Positions 24,699 through 35,988 of a DNA stretch of 64,000 bases are shown one piece after another. Source of the stretch: Nocardioides flavescens (lineage in GTDB: Bacteria; Actinomycetota; Actinomycetes; Propionibacteriales; Nocardioidaceae); assembly GCF_009823805.1 (NCBI RefSeq), contig NZ_WUEK01000005.1, positions 124,001 to 188,000 of the forward strand, in the 5' to 3' direction. The first letter of the stretch is position 1. Every line of letters begins with the position of its first letter. The notes below the pieces were generated by a model. The model saw only the letters and a list, made by a program, of their open reading frames with translations, was not told the DNA's origin and did not search any database. The translations under genes and the position numbers were made by a program.

Positions 24699-26354
24699 TC
24701 AGCGCGACCTCCACCGGCGGCGACGACGGGCCGGGTCGGCCGAGGTCACGAGCATCGTGCTCCGGCGTCGGGTCCTCGAGGGCACCGGCTTCAGGAAGGG
24801 GAGGTAGCGGTCCTGCTCGGGAAGGTGCCAGCGCTGCAGGACCAGGTCGCGCTCCCAGTCGTGAACGACGGGCACCCGGGTCTGGGACTCGAAGTGGAAG
24901 GCCACAGCGTTCGCGACCCACACCTGTCGCAGTCCCTCGTTGCCGATCTTCAGGGACAGGTCGACGTCGTTGAAGTTGGCGGGGAGCCGCTCGCTGAACC
25001 CACCGACGCGCTCGAAGGTCTCCCTGCGGAGAGCCACGCACGCCGCGGTCAGTCCTGATGTCTCCCGGTTCACCAGCAGCGCCGCGAACGGCCCGGGATC
25101 GTCGTTGCGCCGGCCCGCGAAGGCGTGCACCATGTCGCGGCGGTCCAGCACCAGTCCCGCGTGCTGGACGGTGGTGTCGGCGAAGAGCAGTCGAGTGCCC
25201 GTCATACCGACGTCGGACTCGGCCAACGGGCCGCAGAGCTGAGCGAGGAAGTCGTCGCTCTCGATCTCGATGTCGTCGTTGAGCAGCACGACCACGTCGC
25301 CGTACGACGCAGTGACACCGAGGTTGCACTTCTCGCTGAAGTTGAAGGGCTGGTCGTAGGGGACGAGGCGGAGGTCCGCGGCGCCCAGAGCCTCGAGCTC
25401 CTCCAGGACGGTGAGTGGGGTCGCCGTGTCGTGGACGACGACGATCTCCAGGTTGTCGTGGCCGCCCCTGGCGAGCAGCGAGCGCACCGCCTCGACCACG
25501 AAGACCCGACGCCGACCCCAGACCAGGCCCCCGCTGCCGCGGGTCGGGATGATGACGCTGACGCGCACGGACGGGTCGAGACGCCGTTGGACCACGTAGG
25601 TGCCGGGGACCTGCCCCCGGTGCACGGTGCCCTCGATCCCGAGTCTGTCGAGCTGGTCCTGCACCGCACGCTGGCCAGCGAGCCAGGCGTAGGGCTTGGC
25701 CTCGCTGTCGCCGGCGGCGGAACCCTGGACGACGCGCCAGTGGTAGAGGACCTCAGGGACGTGCACCACCCGTCGGGCACGCTCCGACACTCGCAGGGCG
25801 AGGTCGTGGTCCTGCGACCCGTCGTAGCCGTCGCGGAATCCGCCCACGTCGCGCACGAGCTCGGTGCGGTAGACGGACAGGTGCGAGGTGTACATCTGGC
25901 CCCGCAACCGCTCGGGGGACCAGTCGGGCTTGCGGAAGGTGTCGTACCGACGCCCGTTGACGTCGATCTTGTCCTCGTCGGAGTAGAGGTAGTCGGCCTC
26001 GGGCTCCGCCTGGATCGCCGCGTGCATCAGCTGCAGGGCGCGGGGCGTGATGAGGTCGTCGTGGTCCACGAGGACGATGAACTCGCCGGAGGCAGCTCGC
26101 ACACCGTCGTTGGACGCCGCCACGATGTGGCCGTTCTCCGGTCGCGCGACGACCGTGATCCGCGGGTCCGAGGCTGCCGCACCCCTCAGGGTGGCGAGCA
26201 CCTGCGGATCGGGTGATGCGTCGTCGACCAGGATCAGCTCCCAGTCCTGGAACGTCTGCGCCCGCACCGACTCGATCATGGAGCGCAGGACGTCCGTCGG
26301 TGGCTGGTAGACGGGGGTGACGATGGAGAAGAACGGCGACGGCATCGTCGTCAC
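24699..26354 (-). CDS. Large family 2 glycosyltransferase with two GT-A modules
   Basis: This 551-residue protein has two GT-A domains. The first (about residues 5-220) has FFSIVTPVYQPP, LILVDDASPDP and VLVDHDDLITPRAL. The second (about 260-500) has VSVIIPTRGSGG, VVLLNDDIEIESDDFL and GGFSERLPANFNDVDLSLK. Tandem modules of this kind occur in polymerases of O-antigen-like or rhamnan chains. GTG 26354 overlaps the stop of the methyltransferase gene (GTGA); a Met three codons in is an alternative. The C-terminus is strongly basic (DPARRRRRWRSR). It is the last gene of the 32.2-24.7 kb glycan operon and stops 31 bases from the converging nadC. Confidence 0.82.
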   Translation of the reverse strand: MTTMPSPFFSIVTPVYQPPTDVLRSMIESVRAQTFQDWELILVDDASPDPQVLATLRGAAASDPRITVVARPENGHIVAASNDGVRAASGEFIVLVDHDDLITPRALQLMHAAIQAEPEADYLYSDEDKIDVNGRRYDTFRKPDWSPERLRGQMYTSHLSVYRTELVRDVGGFRDGYDGSQDHDLALRVSERARRVVHVPEVLYHWRVVQGSAAGDSEAKPYAWLAGQRAVQDQLDRLGIEGTVHRGQVPGTYVVQRRLDPSVRVSVIIPTRGSGGLVWGRRRVFVVEAVRSLLARGGHDNLEIVVVHDTATPLTVLEELEALGAADLRLVPYDQPFNFSEKCNLGVTASYGDVVVLLNDDIEIESDDFLAQLCGPLAESDVGMTGTRLLFADTTVQHAGLVLDRRDMVHAFAGRRNDDPGPFAALLVNRETSGLTAACVALRRETFERVGGFSERLPANFNDVDLSLKIGNEGLRQVWVANAVAFHFESQTRVPVVHDWERDLVLQRWHLPEQDRYLPFLKPVPSRTRRRSTMLVTSADPARRRRRWRSR

Positions 26355-27382
26355 GGCTCCTTGCGCAGACGCGGCGACCTCGCCGCCTCGACGGCCTCCC
26401 GCAGAGCGGGTGTCGTCTTCCACCGGGGGAGGGCGTCGATCTCGCGGAGCACGTCGTCCAGCTGCGCGCGCAGCTTCTTCGCACGCAGCTCCAGACGGTC
26501 CTGCTTGGCGATCGCGGCAGCTTCGGACGCCGCGGCCCTCGCGGCCTGCGCCTCGAGGCCCACCACGTGGTCGCGGAGCCGGAGCTCTTGGTGGCGCTCT
26601 CGGCGGGACTCCTCGGCGGCGGCGTGGAAGCTGTCCCTGCGGCGCACCCGGTCCGGGGGTGCGCCCGGTCGCAGCGGCGGTCGTGCAGGCTGCTCGTCAT
26701 CGAGCGCGACGTGGGCGGTCGCCAGGAACTGGTAGGCCATCGCGTCGGGCTGGTGCCGCACCCACTCGACGAAGCCGTCCGGCAGCGCCTCGGCCTGGAA
26801 CTCCACCTCGACGTCGAACGGGTCCGCGATGGTCGCGCGCAGGTCGTCGATCACGAGACCCCCGCGCTCGAGCACGTCGCAGACCGACTCGCGGGTGTAG
26901 AACCGCACGTGCGTCTCGTCGAGCAGACCGGTCTCGGTGTAGCGCCACCGGCCCTGCGCGAGCGCGTAGCGGACGGAGGCGTGCGTGACGTTGGGGATCG
27001 ACACGACCACGCGTCCCCCATCGCTCAGGAGGACCGATGCATCTCGCAGCGCAGCAACCGGGTCGAGGAGGTGCTCCAGGACGTCACCGAACACCACCAC
27101 GTCGAAGGACCCGGCGTCGAAGAGCGTGCTGAGCGGCTCGCGCTCGATGTCACCGACCAGGAGCCGTTCGAAGATGGAGCGCCGCTCGGCCGGCACGGCG
27201 TCCTCGATGTCGATCCCGGAGACGGTGCAGCCCTGGTCCACGAGGGCCTGCGCAGTGTCACCGGCCGCACATCCGACGTCGAGCACGCGCATGTCGGGCC
27301 CGACCATCTCCACGATCATCCCCTGGCTGAAGTTGCCAGCGGTGAGATCGACCTCTGTCTGGTAGCGGGAGCCGTTGTTCAC
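26351..27382 (-). CDS. SAM-dependent methyltransferase with C-terminal coiled coil
   Basis: This is a 343-residue protein. Residues 25-185 are a class I methyltransferase (motif I VLDVGCAAGDTAQAL, acidic loop GIDIEDA, VVFGDVLEHLLDPVAAL, SIPNVTH). From about residue 255 a charged Ala/Arg/Glu coiled coil continues to a basic tail. Methyltransferases with coiled coils of this kind can cap or measure chain length in O-antigen systems such as WbdD; here that is only an analogy. ATG 27382 is preceded by 105 noncoding bases that could hold a separate promoter. It is coupled to the tandem GT2 by a four-base overlap, consistent with the two working on the same chain. Confidence 0.75.
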   Translation of the reverse strand: MNNGSRYQTEVDLTAGNFSQGMIVEMVGPDMRVLDVGCAAGDTAQALVDQGCTVSGIDIEDAVPAERRSIFERLLVGDIEREPLSTLFDAGSFDVVVFGDVLEHLLDPVAALRDASVLLSDGGRVVVSIPNVTHASVRYALAQGRWRYTETGLLDETHVRFYTRESVCDVLERGGLVIDDLRATIADPFDVEVEFQAEALPDGFVEWVRHQPDAMAYQFLATAHVALDDEQPARPPLRPGAPPDRVRRRDSFHAAAEESRRERHQELRLRDHVVGLEAQAARAAASEAAAIAKQDRLELRAKKLRAQLDDVLREIDALPRWKTTPALREAVEAARSPRLRKEP

Positions 27383-27487
27383 GCGTCTTGAGCCTTGTCA
27401 TCGTCGGTTCGTTGAGGAGGTGCACTGGTCGCAGTCGGGCACTCTACGGGAGTGGACCGTCCGATCCCGAGGCCTGCGGTCGGCACG

Positions 27488-29149
27488 TCAGACGCTCGTG
27501 CAGAGCTGGAACGGGCCCGCAGGCACCTGCACCTTGAGACCCGCGACCCGCGCCGTGCTCGCGATCCAGGTCGCGACCCCGGGCGTCGTGGGGAGCGTCG
27601 TCTGTGCGGGTCTGACCTCAGCAGCCACGAGAGCGGCGCTCAGACCGGAGGCGGAGGTGACGACCGCGATCTGTCCTCCCTCTCGGCTGGCCGGGATGAG
27701 GAACCAGGCGTCGTCCTCGGCGACCAGGTCCGCACAGCCCGCGGACGGTGGGTCGCCGACGACGCGACGTAGCGTCACGTCAGCCGTGGGGAGGTCGAAG
27801 CGCGACGGGGACGCGGCCGTCTGGACGACCACCGACGCCTCCATCACCTCACGTCGCGTGACCGCCGACGCGGGCAGCGCCGAGCGGACGTCGTCGCGGC
27901 GCAGACCGTCGAGTGTGATGTCCGGGTTGTAGGTCGGCGAGACGGACTGCGAGAGGAAGGTGCCTCCGTCGTCGATGAGCCGCTCGGTAGCGGCGAGCCG
28001 CTGCTCCAAGCCGTCGGTGAGCTTCTCGCGGGAGGCGCCGTAGGACAGGGTCTGCGTGATGCCGATCGCCACGGTCAGGGCCAGCAGCGCCGCCGTGGCG
28101 ACGGCCCTGTGACCAGGACGCTCGTGCATGAGGCGCCCTGCGTGTTCCACCACGACGGCGAACGCCGGGAGCGTGAAGAGGGCTGCGAAGTAGCTGTAGC
28201 GGCTGGCCAGCGCGAAGTCGACGCCGTACCCCGCCCTGGAGAAGCCGATCAGCGCGTACATGGCGATCACGGCGACCACGCCCGACACGGCCAGGGCGCG
28301 TCGGTCCGTCGTCAGCGGACCCAGGACGGCGTAGCAGGCGAGGAGGAGGAGGAAGGGGCCACCCGCCGAGGCGATCGGGAGGGCCTGCTGCCAGAAGTTG
28401 GCGAGGCCACTGCTGACGAAGCCGAGGAACGCGGGGCCGGTCGCCGACGGTCCGGCGGCGTTCGCCCCGCGTCCGTAGGCGAGGAACCACGCCACGTAGA
28501 CGACTGCAGGGACGATCGCGACGGCGCAGGCCCGCCTCGGGCCGTGCCTCAGCAGGGCGTACCCGGTCAGCCATCCCACCATCGGCAGTGACATGCCCGA
28601 GCACATGAGTCCCAGGACCGAGGCGGCCCACGAGAGGACCAACGAGCGTCGACCCGGGTCGTGCACCAGCAGGAGTCCGACCAGGCCGAGGACGGCCGAG
28701 CCGAGGAACCCGATCTGGAAGTCCCAGAGGGGGTTCTCCGCGAGATTGCCCTGCAGGAAGACCAGGGGTGCGGTGCCGACGAGGGCGGACCAGCCGCCGA
28801 TCCCGTTGCGCCGCATGAGCGCGAAGAGCAGGACGCAGGCGGCGACGTGCAGCAGGACCGGTAGGAGCCCGTAGGCGAGGTAGTGGTCGATCCCGAAGAG
28901 GCGGAACATCGCGCGGAACACCAGGACGGGCAGTGCCGACCAGTGCTCGTTGTGCGGAGCCATCAGGTCGTGCCAGCTGACGGTGCGCTTCAGCAGGAAC
29001 GCCCAGTCGTCCCCGAAGAAGTACAGACGCCGCGCCTGTGACGCCAGGACCAGGAGGGAAGCCAGGAGGCCCACCGCCAGGGCGGCGGTCGGTCCCGAGA
29101 CGCGTCGTCCCGGGACCCTGTGAGACCCCGAACCCTCAGAGTCGGCCAT
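27488..29149 (-). CDS. Polytopic membrane protein, GT-C-like
   Basis: This 553-residue protein has about ten predicted membrane helices in residues 20-370 and a soluble C-terminal domain of about 180 residues. The first periplasmic loop carries RRLYFFGDDWAFLL, matching the acidic loop-1 motif of GT-C glycosyltransferases that use polyprenyl-phosphate sugars. The family of the C-terminal domain is not recognisable to me. The start (ATG 29149) lies inside the end of the epimerase gene, overlapping by 14 bases. In context it probably transfers a sugar from a lipid carrier on the outer face of the membrane; the DPM1-like gene upstream could make that carrier. Confidence 0.68.
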   Translation of the reverse strand: MADSEGSGSHRVPGRRVSGPTAALAVGLLASLLVLASQARRLYFFGDDWAFLLKRTVSWHDLMAPHNEHWSALPVLVFRAMFRLFGIDHYLAYGLLPVLLHVAACVLLFALMRRNGIGGWSALVGTAPLVFLQGNLAENPLWDFQIGFLGSAVLGLVGLLLVHDPGRRSLVLSWAASVLGLMCSGMSLPMVGWLTGYALLRHGPRRACAVAIVPAVVYVAWFLAYGRGANAAGPSATGPAFLGFVSSGLANFWQQALPIASAGGPFLLLLACYAVLGPLTTDRRALAVSGVVAVIAMYALIGFSRAGYGVDFALASRYSYFAALFTLPAFAVVVEHAGRLMHERPGHRAVATAALLALTVAIGITQTLSYGASREKLTDGLEQRLAATERLIDDGGTFLSQSVSPTYNPDITLDGLRRDDVRSALPASAVTRREVMEASVVVQTAASPSRFDLPTADVTLRRVVGDPPSAGCADLVAEDDAWFLIPASREGGQIAVVTSASGLSAALVAAEVRPAQTTLPTTPGVATWIASTARVAGLKVQVPAGPFQLCTSV

Positions 29150-30167
29150 CGGCGACGGCCTGAGCCACCCACGGGATGACCTCGTCGAGCATGTCGTCGA
29201 GGGTGGTGGTGCACTCGAAGCCGAGGACCTCCTTGGCCTTGCTGACGTCGGGGACGCGCTTCTGCACGTCGTACTCGTAGGCCTCGTCGCTGACCAGCGT
29301 CAGCGGGGCGTCGCCCTTGATCTTCTTCCAGATGACGGCCGCGAGCTCGCGCACCGAGGTCGACTCGGCGGTCGAGATGTTGAAGTCGTCGTTGTAGGCC
29401 GCGTCCTGGCTCATCGCCTCGACGATGCCCTTGGCGAGGTCGCCGCCGTAGGTGTAGTGGCGGATCTGGTTGCCCTCGCCGAGGATGTGCAGCGGGTCCT
29501 GACCCTTGACGATCTTCTGCACGATGTCGGGCACGACGTGGCTCATCGCCAGCTTGACGTTGCCGGAGTCGATCTCGACGTCCCCGAGTGCACGACCCTC
29601 GCCGATGCCGACGCAGTTGAACGGGCGCACGATCGTGTAAGGGAGCTTGTACTGGTCCCAGGCCGCCTTGGCGAAGTACTCCACCGCCAGCTTCTGGAAG
29701 CCGTAGGACGACAGCGGCGGCGGGATCTTGCGCTCGTCGCCCTCCTTGGAGGGCCAGTGCTCGGTCGACTCGAAGACCATCGAGCTCGAGAGGTAGGTGA
29801 CCTTCTTGAGCTTGCCGTGCTGCATCGCCTCGATGGCCGCGTCGCAGGAGGAGGCCATGATCCTCTCGTTGGTGGCGAGGAGGTCGTAGGCGTAGGCGTG
29901 GAAGTAGGAGATGCCACCGATGAGCGCTGCGCCAGCGACGAAGTGGTCGCAGTCGGAGAGCAGTTTCTTCATGACGTCGGTGTTGCGGACGTCGTCCTCG
30001 ACGAAGTCGTAGTGGGGGTGGTTGTCGTAGGACTTCTCGACCTTGCCGTACTTCGAGTAGTTGTCGATGCCGCGGACGGCGTACCCGCGGTTGAGGAGCT
30101 CCTCCACGACGTACCCGCCGATGAAGCCGGCGGAGCCGGAGACGAGGACCTTCTGCTGTTCGGACAT
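29136..30167 (-). CDS. NAD-dependent nucleotide-sugar epimerase/dehydratase (extended SDR)
   Basis: This 343-residue extended short-chain dehydrogenase has the NAD motif GSAGFIGGYVVEEL (residues 11-24) and the catalytic YxxxK in SSYGFQKLAVEYF. The catalytic Ser is in LSSSMVFEST. Substrate-domain segments such as VRPFNCVGIGEGRAL and the C-terminal DVSKAKEVLGF are those of sugar 4-epimerases and dehydratases. The Lys content is unusually high for the window. It is followed by a 14-base overlap with the GT-C-like gene and preceded by a DPM1-like gene 30 bases away. The substrate (UDP-Glc, UDP-GlcA, GDP-Man or similar) cannot be assigned; a dehydrogenase product from the first gene of the operon is possible. 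Confidence 0.82.
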   Translation of the reverse strand: MSEQQKVLVSGSAGFIGGYVVEELLNRGYAVRGIDNYSKYGKVEKSYDNHPHYDFVEDDVRNTDVMKKLLSDCDHFVAGAALIGGISYFHAYAYDLLATNERIMASSCDAAIEAMQHGKLKKVTYLSSSMVFESTEHWPSKEGDERKIPPPLSSYGFQKLAVEYFAKAAWDQYKLPYTIVRPFNCVGIGEGRALGDVEIDSGNVKLAMSHVVPDIVQKIVKGQDPLHILGEGNQIRHYTYGGDLAKGIVEAMSQDAAYNDDFNISTAESTSVRELAAVIWKKIKGDAPLTLVSDEAYEYDVQKRVPDVSKAKEVLGFECTTTLDDMLDEVIPWVAQAVADGRL

Positions 30168-30197
30168 GTCGGGGAGCTCTCCTGTGGTGACGGTTTG

Positions 30198-30965
30198 TCA
30201 GTTGCTGTCGGTCTGGTAGTTGAGGGCGGCGATGCGCCGCGACTCGGCCTCGACCTGCTCGGGGGTCAGCTGAGGGCCGAACGCGAAGCGGTACCAGCGC
30301 AGGTACTTCGGCAGCCACTTCTTGAGGTCGAAGTTCGACTCGCCGATCGTGCGGTCGAGCCAGATGGTCGGGACCTCGGCGACGGGCCGGCGCAGCCGCC
30401 GGGCTTTGGCGGTGAGCTCCAGACCGATCTCGAAACCGCTGCGGGAGTGGATGCCCACCTCGCGCACGAACTCCGTGTTGTAGGCCTTGAAGCTGTTGGT
30501 GGCGTCGCGGGTCCCGACGCGGGCCGCGACGCCGAGCGAGCGACCCGCCGCGCGTGACAGCAGTCCCTTGAACAGCGGGCCGCCGACCTGGGCGCCGCCG
30601 CCGGTGTAGCGCGACGCCGCCGCGACCACGACGCCCCGCTCGACCAGGCGCGCCAGCGTGTCGATCTGGCGCGGGTCGTCGCTGCCGTCGGCCATCGTGA
30701 CGACCACGATGGGGGTGGTGACGTTGTCGATGCCCCAGCGGATGGCGTTGGCCGGGCCCCTACCGTAGTCGTTGACGCCGAGACGCAGCCGCGGCTCGTT
30801 CTCCCGGTAGCGCTCCACGACCGGCACAGTGGTGTCCTCGAGGAAGTCGACGACGACCATCACCTGGCACTCGAGGTGTACGGCCTCGAAGATGCGGTCG
30901 AGGACGGGGATGATCTCCTCGCCCTCGTTGTACGCCGGGATGACGACGCTGACGGCCAGGCTCAT
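30198..30965 (-). CDS. DPM1-like family 2 glycosyltransferase
   Basis: This 255-residue GT-A enzyme resembles dolichyl/polyprenyl-phosphate mannosyltransferases and related sugar transferases: AVSVVIPAYNEGEEIIPVL, VVVTMADGSDDPRQI in the DxD region and VGTRDATNSFKAYNTEF for the acceptor loop. No membrane helix is present, so it is the soluble form. ATG 30965 overlaps the stop of the nucleotide-sugar dehydrogenase gene (ATGA). It would load a sugar onto polyprenyl phosphate in the cytoplasm, giving the donor used by a GT-C enzyme such as the one two genes downstream. The donor sugar is unknown. Confidence 0.8.
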   Translation of the reverse strand: MSLAVSVVIPAYNEGEEIIPVLDRIFEAVHLECQVMVVVDFLEDTTVPVVERYRENEPRLRLGVNDYGRGPANAIRWGIDNVTTPIVVVTMADGSDDPRQIDTLARLVERGVVVAAASRYTGGGAQVGGPLFKGLLSRAAGRSLGVAARVGTRDATNSFKAYNTEFVREVGIHSRSGFEIGLELTAKARRLRRPVAEVPTIWLDRTIGESNFDLKKWLPKYLRWYRFAFGPQLTPEQVEAESRRIAALNYQTDSN

Positions 30966-32179
30966 ACGGTGGTGCCGTCGCCGAGCATGTTCCAGATGTC
31001 GACGACCTGCTTGTCGCCGACGAGCCCGCCGAGGTCGCGGTAGGCCTTGTGCGGCGCCGCCAGGATCAGCACGTCACTGCCCGCGACGACCTCCTCCAGC
31101 GTCGACAGCGTCGGGTCGACGGTGACGTAGGGGTCGGTGGTCATGACCGAGCCGGCGCGGAACTCCAGGATTCGCTTGAGCTTGTAGGACAGCGAGGAGC
31201 GGATGTCGTCGCTCTCTCCCTTGAAGGCCATCCCGAGGATGCCTACGCGGGTCGTCGAGAGGTCCATCTTCTGCTCGAGCTGCGACACGACGTAGAGCGG
31301 CAGGCCCTCGTTGACCAGCATCGCGGCGTGGCCGAGCGCGAAGCTGTTGTCGCTGAACGCCGCCAGCTGCATCGTGTCCTTGAACAGGCACGGCCCCGCG
31401 GCGAAGCCGGCGCCCGGCATGTCGGAGGCCCGGGGGTAGTCCTGGGACAGCGCGGACCGGATGCGCTCGAAGTCGAGGCCGTTGTTGTTGGCCATCACGT
31501 AGAACTGGTTGGCCGCGGCGAACTTGATGTAGCGCCAGGTGTTGGTGAACAGCTTGGCGAGCTCGGCCTCCTCGGGCTCCAGCTCGACGATGCTGTCGGT
31601 GAGGTGGCCGAACAGCTTCCCGGCCCGGTCGCGCACCTCCTGGCTGCGACCCGACACGATCTGAGGGAGCTCGAACAGCTCGACCATGGCCTTGCCCTCG
31701 GCGATCCGCTCGGGGCAGAACGCGACGTCGAGGGCGACGCCGGCCTTCTCGAACATCCGCTCGACGTTGCGGGTCACGCCGGGATAGACCGTGCTGCGCA
31801 GCACCAGCAGCTGGCCGTCGCGGAACTGGCCGATGTTGGCCTCGAGCGAGCGGCCCACGGCGTGCGGGTTGGGGTTGAGGTGCTCGTCGACCGGGGTGCC
31901 CACCACGACGACCACCGCGTCGGCGCGAGAGATGATCGAAGGGTCGGTGCTGGCGCGCAGGCGGTCGTCCTGCAGGGCGCGCTCGAGCACGGGCTGAGCG
32001 CCGTCCTCCTGGAAGGGGAGCTCACCGCCGTTGACGAGGTCGACCGCCGCCTGGTTGATGTCGTAGATGCCGACGTCGAGGCCGCGGGAGGCGAAGCCGA
32101 TCGCCAGTGGGAGGCCGACGTGGCCGCATCCTCCGACCACGACGACGTCGAGGGCGCGAGCGGCGTCGGGGGTGGTCAT
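30962..32179 (-). CDS. UDP/GDP-sugar dehydrogenase (UDPGDH/WecC family)
   Basis: This 405-residue NAD-dependent nucleotide-sugar 6-dehydrogenase oxidises the C6 hydroxyl of a UDP- or GDP-sugar to a uronic acid. The NAD-binding site is VVVVGGCGHVGLPLAIGFA (residues 12-30). The family's VVGTPVDEHLNPN and the Lys/Asn active-site segment LAKLFTNTWRYIKFAAANQF are present. The catalytic Cys is in FAAGPCLFKDTMQL; the usual GGxCxPKD is altered to AGPCLFKD but the Cys, Lys and Asp remain. ATG 32179 has GGAG at good spacing. It is the first gene of the operon. UDP-N-acetylmannosamine or UDP-glucose are both possible substrates. Confidence 0.82.
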   Translation of the reverse strand: MTTPDAARALDVVVVGGCGHVGLPLAIGFASRGLDVGIYDINQAAVDLVNGGELPFQEDGAQPVLERALQDDRLRASTDPSIISRADAVVVVVGTPVDEHLNPNPHAVGRSLEANIGQFRDGQLLVLRSTVYPGVTRNVERMFEKAGVALDVAFCPERIAEGKAMVELFELPQIVSGRSQEVRDRAGKLFGHLTDSIVELEPEEAELAKLFTNTWRYIKFAAANQFYVMANNNGLDFERIRSALSQDYPRASDMPGAGFAAGPCLFKDTMQLAAFSDNSFALGHAAMLVNEGLPLYVVSQLEQKMDLSTTRVGILGMAFKGESDDIRSSLSYKLKRILEFRAGSVMTTDPYVTVDPTLSTLEEVVAGSDVLILAAPHKAYRDLGGLVGDKQVVDIWNMLGDGTTV

Positions 32180-32772
32180 GGGGGAGCTCCTGGGTTAGGT
32201 CGGGCGTCGAACCCGAGCATCGTAGGGGGCGCGGAGACTGCGCCATAACCCGCGCGAGCGGCCGAGTGGGCTCTCGTGCGGGCTTCGCCTCGTCGTGCTC
32301 GGACCCGCTCGTGACCTGAGACCCGTACAATCGCGCCCGGTCCGGCGGGTGTGACCGCGTGTCGCCGCCACCGTCGTCGACGAGGGGCCCACGTGGCAGA
32401 CCTGGTCCCGACGAGCTCGGGGTGTTGTCCCGCACTGCGCCGACGCGCAGCGGATGGTCTTCGACCACATCACGCCGTCGACGACCGTGCGATGTACGAG
32501 GAATAGCCGCACACGGGACACGACGTGGAGGGAATCAATTCGAGGTCCCCCCTTCCGGTACGAAGCCGTGAATTCCGTCGCGCCCGCCTCGGTCAAGGCC
32601 TGCTTGCGTTTTCCTCCTGCGTCGCGGGTGACGGGGCGCAGGCATTCGGCGTCGCCCATCCGGAATTCAGAGAATCCCCGATCGCAGGGCGATTCGCGCG
32701 ATAGTCACATTCACCTCGGATAAAGTGCTCTCGATAGACGGGGGACCCTCTCAGAAAGTGAAGGCAGTTTCG
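32180..32772. other. Noncoding gap, AT-richer than its surroundings
   Basis: This 593-base gap between the divergent dehydrogenase and lsr2 genes holds no gene I can support; the short open frames in it lack ribosome sites and codon bias. The part from about 32440 to 32720 is visibly less GC-rich than the rest of the window and contains two GAATTC sites, the kind of DNA that Lsr2 binds. A TACAAT hexamer (32326-32331) may be a distal plus-strand promoter, and a minus-strand TACGAT (32219-32224) may serve the dehydrogenase. Confidence 0.55.
32721..32760 (+). promoter_or_regulatory. lsr2 promoter and leader
   Basis: A TAAAGT hexamer (32721-32726) would start transcription about 40 bases before lsr2. 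The leader ends with CTCTCAGAAAGTG (32748-32760), which is partly complementary to the 16S rRNA 3' end. The same 13 bases occur at the equivalent place before bldC (54258-54270). Confidence 0.45.
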
Positions 32773-33114
32773 ATGGCACAGAAGGTCCACATCGTCCTCG
32801 AGGACGACCTCGACGGCTCCGAGGCGACCGAGACCGTGAGCTTCGGTCTCGACGGCACCAACTACGAGATCGACCTCAACGACGAGAACGCCACCGCGCT
32901 GCGGGAGGCCCTGGCGACCTACGTCGGCCACGCCCGCAAGGTGAGCGGTGCGCGTCGCGGAGGCGGTGGCGCGCGTCGTACGCCGAGCGCGAGCAGCAGC
33001 GACGGCCCCAGCGCCAAGGAGATCCGCGAGTGGGCCCGCGAGAACGGCCACGAGGTCCCCGAGCGGGGCCGCATCCCGGCCGACGTCCGCGAGGCCTACG
33101 ACTCGGCTCACTGA
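32773..33114 (+). CDS. lsr2: Lsr2 nucleoid-associated protein
   Basis: Lsr2 is the H-NS-like xenogeneic silencer of actinobacteria; it binds the minor groove of AT-rich DNA and bridges it. The 113-residue protein has the N-terminal oligomerisation domain MAQKVHIVLEDDLDGSEA. A Gly/Arg-rich linker follows, then the C-terminal DNA-binding domain SAKEIREWARENGHEVPERG, in which the usual RGR hook reads ERGRIP. ATG 32773 was chosen over an in-frame upstream Met because it gives the universally conserved N-terminus. It has a structured leader and a terminator (33140-33172), so it is monocistronic. Low-GC tracts such as the one just upstream are its expected targets, suggesting autoregulation. Confidence 0.95.
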   Translation: MAQKVHIVLEDDLDGSEATETVSFGLDGTNYEIDLNDENATALREALATYVGHARKVSGARRGGGGARRTPSASSSDGPSAKEIREWARENGHEVPERGRIPADVREAYDSAH

Positions 33115-33139
33115 CCTCGAGCACGACAAGGCACCACAC

Positions 33140-33172
33140 GACCGGCGTCGCCCCACTGGGGCGGCGCCGGTC
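33140..33172 (+). terminator. Hairpin terminator after lsr2
   Basis: Arms GACCGGCGTCGCCCC (33140-33154) and GGGGCGGCGCCGGTC (33158-33172) pair with one G-U position around a three-base loop, 26 bases after the lsr2 stop. Confidence 0.75.
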
Positions 33173-33294
33173 TCGCGTCGTACGACGCCTGTTCGCTCTC
33201 AGCGGATGCCGTGGGCGGCTCAGGCGGGAACGTCTAGGCTGACAAGAGGGTTGGACCTGTCGACCCCACACGCTGAAAACTCGAGGAGAGACGC

Positions 33295-35874
<2,580 letters not shown>

Positions 35875-35896
35875 GGCACAAGCACCACGGCTCGAC

Positions 35897-35936
35897 CACC
35901 GAGGGCCCGGACGCGACCGCGTCCGGGCCCTCGGTG
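35897..35936. terminator. clpC terminator
   Basis: Perfect 19-base arms (35897-35915 and 35918-35936; CACCGAGGGCCCGGACGCG and complement) enclose only two bases, 22 bases past the clpC stop. It lacks a U-tract. Confidence 0.85.
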
Positions 35937-35975
35937 CGTGAAGGGCCCGCTCTCGTCTCGGCGATCACGGCGGAC

Positions 35976-35981
35976 TAATGT
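35976..35981 (+). promoter_or_regulatory. -10 hexamer TAATGT, leaderless-type spacing
   Basis: TAATGT ends seven bases before the GTG at 35989. There is no separate ribosome site. Confidence 0.45.
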
Positions 35982-35988
35982 CCGCCCG

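Noticed and set aside
32454..32723. Short open frames in the gap before lsr2
   Set aside because: They have no ribosome site, codon bias or recognisable product.
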